A stretch of DNA of 64,000 nt from Lentisphaerae bacterium GWF2_50_93 (GTDB lineage: Bacteria > Verrucomicrobiota > Lentisphaeria > Victivallales > GWF2-50-93). A program made the position numbers and the translations under genes. Shown piece after piece: positions 33,547 through 42,662 of the stretch; position 1 is the stretch's first letter, and each line of letters starts with the position of its first letter. The notes beneath the pieces were generated by a model. That model had not been told where the DNA came from, made no database searches, and saw only the letters and a program-made list of their open reading frames with translations. The DNA is taken from the NCBI GenBank assembly GCA_001804815.1, contig MHBI01000058.1, positions 1 to 64,000 of the forward strand, in the 5' to 3' direction.

Positions 33547-34721
33547 AAAGAAAAATCTGCGTAGTCACCGGAACCCGTGCCGAGTACGGACTGCTGCACT
33601 GGCTCATGAAGGAGATCGACAACGATGCCTCCCTTAAACTCCAGCTGGCAGTCACAGGCGCACATCTCTCTCCAGAATTCGGCCTTACCTACAGGATGAT
33701 CGAGAAGGACGGATTCCAGATCGATGAGAAAGTCGAGATGCTCCTGTCATCCGATTCCGATGTCGGCATCGCGAAATCGATGGGACTGGGGCTGATGTCG
33801 TTTGCGGAATGCTTCAGCCGCCTCAGGCCTGACATTGTAGTCGGTCTTGGCGACCGCTACGAACTGCTGAGCGCGGTGACCGCGGCCCTGGTCACAAGGG
33901 TTCCAGTTGCGCACATACACGGCGGCGAGCTGACTCAGGGCGTCTTCGATGAGCAGATCAGGCATTCGATAACGAAGATGTCGCATCTTCACTTCACCGC
34001 CGCTGAGGAATACAGGGAAAGGGTGATCCAGCTCGGAGAGGATCCGGAACATGTCTACAATGTCGGAGCGCCGGCGCTTGACAGCATAAGCAGGCTCAGG
34101 ATGCTGTCCAGGGAGGAGTTCGCCAAGGAGACCGGTTTTGAATTCGGCACTGTGAACTTCCTTGTGACGTTCCATCCTGTGACCCGCGGCAAAACCGGTG
34201 TCGAGGCTCAGGCGATTGAACTTCTGCGCGCGCTGGACCGCTTCAAGGATGCCAAGGTAATATTCACGCAGTCGAACGCCGATCCGGACGGCAGGAGGAT
34301 TTCCGAACTGTTCGGTGCATATGCGAAAAGGAATTCCGGACGCTGCATGTTCGTGAATTCGCTCGGACAGATGAAATATCTTTCAGCCTTGAATCACATC
34401 GACGCGCTCATAGGCAACTCCTCAAGCGGGCTCATAGAGATGCCGTATTTCAGGAAGCCCACGGTAAATATAGGATCGCGGCAGGATGGCAGGATCAAGC
34501 CTGATTCTGTCATAGACTGCGAACCTTCAGCCGGATCCATAGCCGGTGCGATCTCGAGGGCGTGCTCCCCGGAATTCCTCGGCAGCCTGAAAAAGATGCA
34601 GAATCCATATGGGAAGCCCGGAGCATCCCTCAGGATCAAGAACATCCTGAAAAGCACCTCCCTCAAGGACATCCTCAACAAGAAGTTTCACGATATAAGA
34701 AGCCAGGACAACACAAAATGA
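33543..34721 (+). CDS. legG: Hydrolysing 2-epimerase LegG (NeuC family)
   Basis: A 392-residue GT-B-fold epimerase that hydrolyses the nucleotide diacetylbacillosamine and inverts C2. VVTGTRAEYGLL at the start, GDRYELLSAV, and HIHGGELTQGVFDEQIRH are the catalytic and nucleotide-binding segments; GNSSSGLIEMP lies in the C-terminal half. This completes the set from LegB to LegI. Overlaps legI and the PtmE-type gene by four bases each. Confidence 0.92.
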   Translation: MKRKICVVTGTRAEYGLLHWLMKEIDNDASLKLQLAVTGAHLSPEFGLTYRMIEKDGFQIDEKVEMLLSSDSDVGIAKSMGLGLMSFAECFSRLRPDIVVGLGDRYELLSAVTAALVTRVPVAHIHGGELTQGVFDEQIRHSITKMSHLHFTAAEEYRERVIQLGEDPEHVYNVGAPALDSISRLRMLSREEFAKETGFEFGTVNFLVTFHPVTRGKTGVEAQAIELLRALDRFKDAKVIFTQSNADPDGRRISELFGAYAKRNSGRCMFVNSLGQMKYLSALNHIDALIGNSSSGLIEMPYFRKPTVNIGSRQDGRIKPDSVIDCEPSAGSIAGAISRACSPEFLGSLKKMQNPYGKPGASLRIKNILKSTSLKDILNKKFHDIRSQDNTK

Positions 34722-35782
34722 TCAAAGAATTCTCCGACATCCTGATCGATCCCAAGTCGCGGCTCAAGGCCGCGATGAACCAGCTCAATGTGACCGCCAA
34801 GAAAATCCTCTTCGTAGTGGATGAGAACAGGAAAATGACAGGTTCTCTTTCGGACGGGGACATAAGAAGATGGATACTCTCCGGGGGAAGCCTAGAGGCT
34901 GAGATACGGAAAGTATGCTTCAAGAATACTTTTTTCGTAACTCCGAATTTCAACGTAGAAGAAGTCAAGTCCCAGATGCTGAAGAGGAAGATCAACATCG
35001 TCCCAGTTCTCGATTCCGAAAAGAAAATAGTGCAGTTCCTCACAGCCGAGAAATTGTTCAACGCCGTACCTAAGCCTGAAAAGAAGACGCCGATCAAACT
35101 GCCTGTCGTGATCATGGCAGGAGGAAAGGGGACACGCCTCGATCCGTTCACGAAGATACTTCCGAAGCCGCTCATCCCAATCGGCGACAAGGCCATAATA
35201 GAGATCATCATCGAGAAGTTCGTGGAATACGACGTCGACACCTTCTATCTTTCGCTCAACCACAAGTCCAAGATCATAAAGTCCTATTTCGAGGAACTTG
35301 CCCCCCCATACAAGATCAAATACCTCTACGAGGACAAGCCCCTCGGAACAGCAGGCTCCCTCAAGCAGCTTGAAAACAGCCTCTCTGGCTCGTTCATCAT
35401 GACCAACTGCGACATCATCATCGAAGCCGACTACAACGAGGTGCTCAACCACCACGAGAAGGAGGACAACGACATCACCGTCGTCGCCTCCCTCAAGCAT
35501 TTCAACATCCCGTACGGCATCTGCGAGATCAGCAAGAAAGGGACGCTGTTGAACATCAAGGAAAAGCCGGAATACAGTTTCCTTGTCAACACCGGCATGT
35601 ACATCATCAAATCCGAAGTGTTGTGCCATATCCCGCAGGACGAGTTCTTCCATGTCACGCATCTCATCGAGGACGTGAACAGCAAGGGCGGGAAGATCGG
35701 CATATTCCCGATCAACGAGAGCGCATGGATTGACATTGGCGAGTGGAAAGAATACAAGCTCGCACTGGAGAAGTTCAACTAA
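34718..35782 (+). CDS. ptmE: PtmE-type sugar nucleotidyltransferase with CBS domains
   Basis: About 354 residues from the ATG at 34718, overlapping the legG stop. The first 120 residues are a CBS pair (LFVVDENRKMTGSLSDGDI). The rest is an NTP_transferase with VIMAGGKGTRLDPFTKILPK as the nucleotide loop and TNCDIIIEADY as the metal site. In C. jejuni PtmE makes GDP-glucosamine from glucosamine-1-phosphate, starting the GDP-linked legionaminic route. PtmA and PtmF equivalents are not seen in this window. Confidence 0.88.
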   Translation: MIKEFSDILIDPKSRLKAAMNQLNVTAKKILFVVDENRKMTGSLSDGDIRRWILSGGSLEAEIRKVCFKNTFFVTPNFNVEEVKSQMLKRKINIVPVLDSEKKIVQFLTAEKLFNAVPKPEKKTPIKLPVVIMAGGKGTRLDPFTKILPKPLIPIGDKAIIEIIIEKFVEYDVDTFYLSLNHKSKIIKSYFEELAPPYKIKYLYEDKPLGTAGSLKQLENSLSGSFIMTNCDIIIEADYNEVLNHHEKEDNDITVVASLKHFNIPYGICEISKKGTLLNIKEKPEYSFLVNTGMYIIKSEVLCHIPQDEFFHVTHLIEDVNSKGGKIGIFPINESAWIDIGEWKEYKLALEKFN

Positions 35783-36507
35783 TGTTCAAAGGCAAAAGCA
35801 TATTGGCAATAATTCCGGCCAGGGGCGGAAGCAAGGGCATACCAAGGAAGAACATCATCCCTGTTGCAGGAAAACCTCTTATCGCATGGACAATAGAGGA
35901 GGCGAAGAAATCAAGTCACATCGACAGGCTGATCCTCTCATCCGACAATCCGGAGATCATTTCCGTGGCACGCAAATTGGGCTGTGAAGTGCCATTCAGG
36001 CGCCCGGCTGCACTTTCGACGGACAGTTCTCCAAGCATCGACGCCGTCCTGCATGCTTTAAGGAAGGTTGGGACCGGCTATGACTACATTATCCTCCTGC
36101 AGACGACTTCACCGATACGTTCATGCGAGGACATCGACGGAGCCATTGAGAAATGCATCTCACTCAACGCCGACTCATGCGTTTCGGTAGTAGAGCCCAA
36201 GAAATCTCCTTTCTGGACCTACAAGACGGATTTGAAAGGCCGGCTGGTCCCGCTGATCAAGAGGGGACTCGTCAAGAGACGTCAGGATCTGCCGCAGACC
36301 TACTGCTTGAACGGCGCCATATACGTGGCCAAAGTCGAATGGCTGCTCAAGAGCAAGTCGCTGATCGGGAGGAACACCGTCCCCTACGTGATGGGAGAAA
36401 TTAATTCCATTGATATTGACAGCCGTTTCGAACTGGACATCACCGATTTCATAATCAGAAAAATGCAAAGGGAAAGCGGCGTCTGGAAAAAACACCATGC
36501 GAAATAA
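35782..36507 (+). CDS. legF: CMP-legionaminic acid synthetase LegF (NeuA family)
   Basis: About 241 residues from the ATG at 35782, which shares one base with the preceding stop (TAATG). AIIPARGGSKGIPRKNI is the nucleotide loop, LQTTSPIRSCEDID the active-site strand, and the C-terminal SIDIDSRFELDITDF carries the catalytic aspartates. It activates the legionaminic acid to its CMP form, the donor for transfer. The window thus has two CMP-sugar synthetases, one per nonulosonic pathway. Confidence 0.92.
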   Translation: MFKGKSILAIIPARGGSKGIPRKNIIPVAGKPLIAWTIEEAKKSSHIDRLILSSDNPEIISVARKLGCEVPFRRPAALSTDSSPSIDAVLHALRKVGTGYDYIILLQTTSPIRSCEDIDGAIEKCISLNADSCVSVVEPKKSPFWTYKTDLKGRLVPLIKRGLVKRRQDLPQTYCLNGAIYVAKVEWLLKSKSLIGRNTVPYVMGEINSIDIDSRFELDITDFIIRKMQRESGVWKKHHAK

Positions 36508-37858
36508 AATAAAAGTCCTACTGCATGCAATGACCTACAAGCGGGATTTCGGCTTTGTATACTGCCTTTCCAGAGTACTGGACCGCCTGGGATGCGATGT
36601 TTGCGTATGCAGCAATACTGATTATATATCGCTGCCTATGCGCCTGTGGAAACCAGATGTCGTATTTTATGAGACGATAGGAAGGACAGAACGGTTGAGG
36701 AAAACCTTTCCGGACGCACAGCTGGTATTGTGGAATGCCGAGAGCTGCCGCTTCGACACATATCCGCCTTTCGAACTTGATATAGCTTCAGACCCAGTGA
36801 AATACCAATATATGGGCAGAGTGTTCCTCTGGGGGGAAGAGACAAGGAAAATGATTATAGATCATGCCAGGAAGAACAATTGGAATTGGATAACCGACGA
36901 CCTTGACAGATTTGAAGGAAAATTCGTCGTCGTCGGACACCCAAGGCTGGATCTTGTCAAATATGGAATCAAAAAGACAAATAACGGGAAAGACAAGATC
37001 AAAATTGGAATAATAAGCGCCTGCAGCGGGATAAACAATGGAAAGTTCTCCATGCCGGAACTGCTTCTTGACGACAACAGTGCAGACGACAAATTCACCA
37101 TGTCGGAGGAATTCGCTTTTCAAGCCAAGTACTACCAATTGACAAAAAGGATGATGACGGATTTCGGAACCGACAAATATGAATACAGCCTGAGGCCGTA
37201 TTTCCTTGAGAACATCCCCGCCTATTCATCCTGCGAACTGGTCAAGTCGGGCAAGCTGAACATAGACAATTCAATTGAATTCGCCTCCTGGTTGAAGAAG
37301 CAGGACCTGGTCATTGGCGCAGTATCCACGACAATGTATCTTGTCGCCGCTGGAAACAAGCCCTATATAAGCGTTGACCTTCTGCTTGAAAGACCATTGG
37401 AGAGAATAGTTTTCGCCCAGGAATATCTTTCCGGGATTTCAAGACATTGCCCCAGAACATATGAGGAATTTTCCAGGATGGTGGATAATTACAAGGATTT
37501 CTCCCTGACATTTGACTCCAGCCCGATATTAATGAATCAGCTCACAAAATATCTCAGCGCCAGGGAGGAGCTGCCTGTACTTTTCCTGATGGCCAGGCAA
37601 ATAATTCAAAGCGCCGGGAAGAACACCCAGAAACCCGGATTGCCGACAAGTCTATGCATGGCATTAAATTCATTGCGGACCATGTATGCCGAATTCCGTG
37701 GTGTAGCTTCAAGTAAAAACGACTACAGCCATTTCCGCAAGAGCGACCTTGAAATTGCAGACACAGAATTTGGTAATACGATAGAGGATATCCTAGCATC
37801 AATCCCGCATGAACAGAAAGAATCGGTCATGCATGGAAAGTGCAACTGCGGTAAATAA
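36497..37858 (+). CDS. Putative glycan transferase, unknown family (453 aa)
   Basis: The gene overlaps legF by 11 bases. No signal peptide or membrane segment is seen. VLLHAMTYKRDFGFVYCLSRVLDRLG looks like the first strand-helix of a GT-B fold (quoted here in part: VLLHAMTYKRDFG), FVVVGHPRLDLVKYG has the GHPR turn common in surface-carbohydrate proteins, and VIGAVSTTMYLVAAGNKP is like the donor-binding segment of capsule-type transferases. The final KCNCGK is unusual. Directly downstream of legF it is a candidate legionaminic acid transferase; the family is not known to me. Confidence 0.45.
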   Translation: MRNKIKVLLHAMTYKRDFGFVYCLSRVLDRLGCDVCVCSNTDYISLPMRLWKPDVVFYETIGRTERLRKTFPDAQLVLWNAESCRFDTYPPFELDIASDPVKYQYMGRVFLWGEETRKMIIDHARKNNWNWITDDLDRFEGKFVVVGHPRLDLVKYGIKKTNNGKDKIKIGIISACSGINNGKFSMPELLLDDNSADDKFTMSEEFAFQAKYYQLTKRMMTDFGTDKYEYSLRPYFLENIPAYSSCELVKSGKLNIDNSIEFASWLKKQDLVIGAVSTTMYLVAAGNKPYISVDLLLERPLERIVFAQEYLSGISRHCPRTYEEFSRMVDNYKDFSLTFDSSPILMNQLTKYLSAREELPVLFLMARQIIQSAGKNTQKPGLPTSLCMALNSLRTMYAEFRGVASSKNDYSHFRKSDLEIADTEFGNTIEDILASIPHEQKESVMHGKCNCGK

Positions 37859-37864
37859 GCACTG

Positions 37865-39004
37865 ATGCCAGGCAAACAGCTAATGACCAAAATCAACATC
37901 CTCACAAATAATTCATGCCCGAATTCAAAGGCGTTCAACTGTCCCCTGCTCGCCTCAAGGACATATTTCGAGGACAAGGGATTCGAGCTTGATTTCCATT
38001 GGAAGATATCTGAAAAGTCATATGAATGCGATCTTCTTTTCATAAATTCAAATGTATTCCGGACTTATTGGCATGCCAATAAGTCTTATATTTTTAATTT
38101 TCTCGAAAAGGCGAAAGCCAGAAAATTAAAAATATTATGGTTTGACACGACCGACAGCACCTGGTGCACACAGTTCGAGGTCATGCCTTATGTCGACCTT
38201 TTTTTGAAGAGCCAGATATTCGCCGATAGAACCATGTACTTGAAACGGTTCCGCTCCGGACGCATTTTCACTGATTATTTCGATGGACTTTATAAGACAG
38301 GCGAGAAGGACGCGGAGTTCCCCCTGCCCTCACAGAAGGATCTTGCAAAAATCAGGGTTTCCTGGAACACGTGCTTTGAGAACTACACGGAATCACGGTT
38401 CGGATTAACTGCAAGAATCAGGCAGAAAGCAAGGCCGCTGCTGTCATCAGTGCTCCGCGAAGGATTGTCAATCAGCTTTACAGCTCCGGATACACGGCGC
38501 GACATCAAGGTGAGCTGCCGGCTCGGGCTATCCCACTCTCGCCCATCTGTGGTCGCCCACAGGAAGGCGGTAATGAAGATCATGGAAGGCATGGGCGTCG
38601 GGACTTCGAAGCTTACGTTGCCGGAATATTTCTCCGAACTGCGGAGTTCGCAGATCGGGGTCGGCCCCTTCGGCGTCGGCGAAATCACACTGCGCGATTT
38701 CGAGATCATCATCTGCGGTGCCGCGCTTCTGAAACCGGACATGGGCCATCTCGAAACCTGGCCGAATCTTTTCAAACCTGGCAAGACATTCATCTCCCAC
38801 AAGTGGGACTTGTCGGACATGGATGAGAAGATAGCATTCATGCTCGAAAACAAAGACCTCAGGATTCATATTGCCATGGAAGCCCAGGAGGAATACAAGG
38901 ACGCTGTTTCAGCTGAAGGTCTTGCGAATTTCGCAGACAGGCTGACCGGGTACATAGCAAATGGACCTGCAAATTCGATGGCAGATGCGATATCTCATTA
39001 TTAA
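37865..39004 (+). CDS. Putative GT-B glycosyltransferase (379 aa)
   Basis: Starts at 37865 or, six codons later, at MTKINIL; neither has a clear ribosome binding site. ILWFDTTDS and VSCRLGLSHSRPSV lie in the N-half. The C-half GVGPFGVGEITLRDFEIIICGAALL resembles the glycosyl transferase 1_2 domain in which G-x-x-R-x-F-E precedes A-G-A-L-L; parts are quoted only to 20 residues (GVGPFGVGEITLRDFE). FISHKWDLSDMDEKIAFML matches the helix after it. A cytoplasmic sugar transferase of this locus; substrate unknown. It contains two copies of the 13-bp palindrome. Confidence 0.6.
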   Translation: MPGKQLMTKINILTNNSCPNSKAFNCPLLASRTYFEDKGFELDFHWKISEKSYECDLLFINSNVFRTYWHANKSYIFNFLEKAKARKLKILWFDTTDSTWCTQFEVMPYVDLFLKSQIFADRTMYLKRFRSGRIFTDYFDGLYKTGEKDAEFPLPSQKDLAKIRVSWNTCFENYTESRFGLTARIRQKARPLLSSVLREGLSISFTAPDTRRDIKVSCRLGLSHSRPSVVAHRKAVMKIMEGMGVGTSKLTLPEYFSELRSSQIGVGPFGVGEITLRDFEIIICGAALLKPDMGHLETWPNLFKPGKTFISHKWDLSDMDEKIAFMLENKDLRIHIAMEAQEEYKDAVSAEGLANFADRLTGYIANGPANSMADAISHY

Positions 39005-39029
39005 AAGGAACGTGTTAAATGAATTCATT

Positions 39030-39122
39030 TTATGTCCCGGCGGGACATAATGACAATAGGCAGGCGTTTCAACGCCTGTATAAATAGTAAATAATTAAAT
39101 TCGCATGCCGTTAGGTATGCGA
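39030..39122. repeat. Three tandem intergenic hairpins
   Basis: TTATGTCCC/GGGACATAA with a GGC loop (39030-39050), CAGGCGTT/AACGCCTG with a TC loop (39061-39078), and TCGCATGCC/GGTATGCGA with a GTTA loop and one G-T pair (39101-39122). Together they fill the gap 39005-39133. The tail CGACGG after the third also follows the hairpin at 10018-10043. Confidence 0.6.
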
Positions 39123-39133
39123 CGGAAAAACTC

Positions 39134-39529
39134 GTGAAGGGCGTTTACATCTTAAGAATATTCCTCGACAGGGACAAGCGGATCAGAATCGGTTCCCTTG
39201 ACACCATTGATTTCAAAAAAGGTCTCTACGCCTACGTCGGCTCAGCGATGGGCGGGCTTGAACAGCGGATAGGCCGTCATCTCCGCAAGAACAAGAAAAT
39301 GCACTGGCATATCGACTACCTGCTCGGCAAGGCTGAAATCATAAAAGTTCTTGTCAGGGAGACGAACAGTAAATCAGAGGAATGCACGGCGGCGGCTGAA
39401 CTTAAAAAATCCGGTGGCGCTCCTGTTTATGGATTCGGATGCTCGGACTGCAAATGCAAAAGCCATCTTTTTTATTTTAAAAGTTTATCCATGATGAAGA
39501 TTGATAACTACAGGTTGCTGAAACTATGA
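39134..39529 (+). CDS. DUF123 GIY-YIG nuclease-like protein
   Basis: A 131-residue protein from a GTG start. KKGLYAYVGSAMGGLEQRI and RHLRKNKKMHWHIDYLL are the DUF123 pattern, a GIY-YIG-type fold with Y-Y and R/H residues; AAAELKKSGGAPVYGFGCSDC follows with conserved cysteines. The family is related to homing and repair nucleases, but its function is unknown. It sits right behind three tandem hairpins and overlaps the next glycosyltransferase by four bases. It has no evident glycan role. Confidence 0.82.
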   Translation: MKGVYILRIFLDRDKRIRIGSLDTIDFKKGLYAYVGSAMGGLEQRIGRHLRKNKKMHWHIDYLLGKAEIIKVLVRETNSKSEECTAAAELKKSGGAPVYGFGCSDCKCKSHLFYFKSLSMMKIDNYRLLKL

Positions 39530-40722
39530 ACGTTCTCCTAGCATCCAGCAAGTACATGCCCGAATATTCAGGCTCAGGATTCAGGGCACACAACCTATAC
39601 AGGAGGCTCTCCGCTGGCAAACCTGATATCAACGTCAGTGTCATTACCGGCTCCGAAACGGAAAACTCCTGCGGCGACTATACCCATGAGGGATTCAAGG
39701 TGCGGCGCATAGCCTGCAAGCCTTTCCCCTCGCCCGGCACCGGCGGCCTCAGTGCATTTAAGATAGCGTTCAACTTCCATTCAGAATATTCGGCGACGAT
39801 GGGATATCTCAGGACGCAGCCACTTCCGGACCTGGTTCATGTTTTCGGAAAGAACTACGTGACCGCCACGGTGCTGAACTATGCCAGGCTTAAAGGAATT
39901 CCAGCCATCATCGAGCTGTGCAACGAGATGGACACGCCCATGCAGTATGTCCCCGTCCTGAACAGGATTGAGGCTTCTGCGGAACTGCCGGGGAAATATC
40001 ATTTCGTCTGTATTTCAGAAAGGCTTAAGACAACCTGCATCAGATGCGGCATTCCGGAGGAGAACCTGTGGAGCAGACCGAATCCGGTCGACGAGTCGCT
40101 TTTCAGGCTCGTATCAGATTCCGAAAAGATTTCGATTAGGAAGAAACTTACTAAGTTCGGCGAAAACGACAAGGTGATCAGCTATATCGCCAAGTTCATG
40201 CCAAGGAAAAACCACAAATTCCTGGTTGAAGTCCTGAAATATCTTCCGGCTGAATATAAGTTGTTCCTGGCCGGCCCCGTCGTGGATTCGGGTCCGCTGG
40301 CAGACAGGGACAGGGCCTACTTCAGCGAAATCCGCACACTCGTCTCGTCACTCGGGATTGACGACAGGGTGCAGATGGAGAACGGTTTCATAGGCAACAT
40401 ACAGGAATACTACCAGATGTCGGACATATACGGATTTCCCACGTTAAGCGAGGGGCTTGGAACCCCGCTCCTTGAAAGCGTTGCGTGCGGCCTGCCGGTG
40501 GTCGCAAACAGGATAGAAGGCATCACCGATGTCTGGATAAAGGATGGGGAGAACGGATATGTCTCGGATCTTGTCCCCGAGCTCTTCGCGGAGAAAATAA
40601 GGAAGGCTTCGGCAATATCAATGGATGATAAAAGAGTCCAGTCGGGAAAAATCCTCAGGATTGCAGGAACTTCAGTTATCGATGCAAAGTATTATGAGCT
40701 GATCAAAGGATTATGCAGATGA
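39526..40722 (+). CDS. Glycosyltransferase family 4
   Basis: A 398-residue GT-B enzyme. The N-domain has the SGSGFRAHNLYRRL acceptor loop and the C-domain SYIAKFMPRKNHKFLVEVL with the phosphate-binding K, then PTLSEGLGTPLLESVACGLP, the E-x7-E motif that binds the nucleotide sugar. No membrane segment. It overlaps its neighbours on both sides by four bases. Retaining mechanism is expected for GT4; the sugar is unknown. Confidence 0.9.
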   Translation: MNVLLASSKYMPEYSGSGFRAHNLYRRLSAGKPDINVSVITGSETENSCGDYTHEGFKVRRIACKPFPSPGTGGLSAFKIAFNFHSEYSATMGYLRTQPLPDLVHVFGKNYVTATVLNYARLKGIPAIIELCNEMDTPMQYVPVLNRIEASAELPGKYHFVCISERLKTTCIRCGIPEENLWSRPNPVDESLFRLVSDSEKISIRKKLTKFGENDKVISYIAKFMPRKNHKFLVEVLKYLPAEYKLFLAGPVVDSGPLADRDRAYFSEIRTLVSSLGIDDRVQMENGFIGNIQEYYQMSDIYGFPTLSEGLGTPLLESVACGLPVVANRIEGITDVWIKDGENGYVSDLVPELFAEKIRKASAISMDDKRVQSGKILRIAGTSVIDAKYYELIKGLCR

Positions 40723-41708
40723 AAAAAGAAATATACGATATTCTCCTGGTCGGCGCGGGGAACCTTGGCAGCAGGCATCTCCAGGGTCTTGCCAGATTGG
40801 ATCTGCCTTCGAATATATTTGTCGTGGATCCATTTGAGAAATCCCTGGAGATATCCCGAAACCGAGTCAATGAAATTCCGGCGAACGGCATGGTCCGCAA
40901 CATGTCTTTCTGCAGAACACCGGAAGACACCGGACTGAAGGAGGCGGATTTATGCATTGTCGCAAGTACCGCGGATGTGAGGCTGCAGATAATCAAGAAC
41001 ATTTTTCCAGCGATTCACGTCTCCAATTTCCTCCTTGAGAAAGTGTTGTTCCAGTCGGCCGCTGAAATAGATGAGGCTTCAGCCATTTTCACAAGCGCCG
41101 ACTGCAAAGCCTGGGTCAATTGTCCTAGAAGGGTGACCCCTCAGTATATCAGGATAAAGGAGGCTCTAAGGGGACGGAGTGTTACCTCCTTCTCGGTTTC
41201 AGGGGGCATGTGGGGACTGGCGTCAAACGCCATCCATTTCATCGATCTATTGTCCTTCCTCTGCGGAAAGCTGGACTACAGCCTGGACATATCGGAACTC
41301 GACAGCGAGTTACACGCGAGCAACAGGCCTGCATTTGTCGATCTCTCCGGAAAGCTCAAGGGTGTTTTCGCCGGAGGCGCAACGTTCAGCCTTGAGTCGA
41401 TAAAGGGAATCAAGGCTCCCATATCTGTCAATATCAAAGGAGACGGCTTCTCGATTGTCGTCAACGAGACTGAAGGCAACCTCTGCATTTCCGGACTGGA
41501 CGGAACTGGGGCAAACAGCCAACCGTTCTCAATACCAAGGCAGAGCGACATGTCCCACATCATAGCCCGCGACATTCTCATCGGCGGAAGCTGCGGCCTG
41601 ACATCATACGATGATTCCGCAAAGCTCCATGTCCCGGTACTTAACGGATTTCTTTCGCATATAAACTCCATAAAAGGATCGTCATATACAAAATGTCCGA
41701 TAACATGA
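40719..41708 (+). CDS. Gfo/Idh/MocA-type oxidoreductase, first of a pair
   Basis: About 329 residues from the ATG at 40719 that overlaps the previous stop. LLVGAGNLGSRHLQGL is the NAD loop. LLEKVLF replaces the usual E-K-P motif, and the lysine is kept. VNCPRRVTPQYI and GGMWGLASNAIHFIDLLSF resemble the catalytic and substrate region of sugar oxidoreductases. Such enzymes oxidise or reduce a sugar hydroxyl, often to a keto-sugar or uronate. The following gene is of the same superfamily. Confidence 0.82.
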   Translation: MKKEIYDILLVGAGNLGSRHLQGLARLDLPSNIFVVDPFEKSLEISRNRVNEIPANGMVRNMSFCRTPEDTGLKEADLCIVASTADVRLQIIKNIFPAIHVSNFLLEKVLFQSAAEIDEASAIFTSADCKAWVNCPRRVTPQYIRIKEALRGRSVTSFSVSGGMWGLASNAIHFIDLLSFLCGKLDYSLDISELDSELHASNRPAFVDLSGKLKGVFAGGATFSLESIKGIKAPISVNIKGDGFSIVVNETEGNLCISGLDGTGANSQPFSIPRQSDMSHIIARDILIGGSCGLTSYDDSAKLHVPVLNGFLSHINSIKGSSYTKCPIT

Positions 41709-42661
41709 AAAGTCAACCAGGAAAAACCTGGCTCGTTGGAGCGGGTCCCATGGCAAAAGACTACGCCAAGGTCCTGCTGTCGATGAAAAAGGATTTCACC
41801 GTCATCGGCCGCGGTGAAACAAGCGCCGATGAATTCTCCAGAGCCACGGGAGTGCCGGTGGTCGCAGGCGGCATAACTTCATTCCTGACGGCAAAACCCG
41901 GCATTCCGTCCTGCGCAATCGTGTCCGTAGGCGTCGAGCAGCTCTATCAGACCACGCTGGAACTGCTTGCATACGGGGTGAAAAGCATACTTGTTGAAAA
42001 GCCTGCGTCGCTGGAAATGTCCGAGTTCACGGCTCTTGCAGAAAAATCCAGGCTGCTTGACGCCGGCATCTTCATCGCCTACAACAGACGTTTCTACAGT
42101 TCGGTGCAGGCTGCAATGAAAATCATCTCCGAAGACGGGGGACTCCGTTCATTCACCTTTGAATTCACCGAATGGAGCCATCGTATCGCACCTTTGAAAA
42201 AGGCCCCCGGAGTGAAGGAAAAATGGTTCCTTGCAAACTCGACGCACGTGACCGACCTGGCATTCTACATCGGCGGCTTTCCCCGGAAGATCGAATGTTT
42301 CACCGATGGGGACCTCCCCTGGCATCCTTCCGGTTCCATATTCACCGGCGCGGGCAGGACGGACAAGGGAGCGCCCTTCTCGTATTTCGCCGACTGGGCT
42401 GCTCCGGGAAGATGGGGAGTCGAGTTTTTAACCGCCAAACGGCGCCTGATCCTCCGCCCCCTGGAAGAATTGCATATACAGGAACTCGGATCCGTGGCCA
42501 TCCAGAAAGCCGAGCTGGATGATCGCCTTGACAGGGAATTCAAGCCGGGCCTGTTCCGTCAGGTCGAAGCGTTTCTGGATAAAAACACACAATGTCTGCC
42601 GGACATACATTACCAGGCTAAAATGATGCCCGTCTATTTCGGCATGGCGAACTATAGATAA
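41693..42661 (+). CDS. Gfo/Idh/MocA-type oxidoreductase, second of a pair
   Basis: A 322-residue protein; the start is 41693 or, as ATGA overlap, 41705. WLVGAGPMAKDYAKVL is the NAD loop and LVEKPASLEMSEF the E-K-P motif, FIAYNRRFYSSV the N-R-R-F catalytic-side segment, and NSTHVTDLAFYIGGFP the histidine. The two oxidoreductases probably act in sequence on one sugar. The stop codon TAA at 42659-42661 is the left boundary of a MITE-like insertion, whose target duplication TAAA includes it. Confidence 0.85.
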   Translation: MSDNMKSQPGKTWLVGAGPMAKDYAKVLLSMKKDFTVIGRGETSADEFSRATGVPVVAGGITSFLTAKPGIPSCAIVSVGVEQLYQTTLELLAYGVKSILVEKPASLEMSEFTALAEKSRLLDAGIFIAYNRRFYSSVQAAMKIISEDGGLRSFTFEFTEWSHRIAPLKKAPGVKEKWFLANSTHVTDLAFYIGGFPRKIECFTDGDLPWHPSGSIFTGAGRTDKGAPFSYFADWAAPGRWGVEFLTAKRRLILRPLEELHIQELGSVAIQKAELDDRLDREFKPGLFRQVEAFLDKNTQCLPDIHYQAKMMPVYFGMANYR

Positions 42662-42662
42662 A

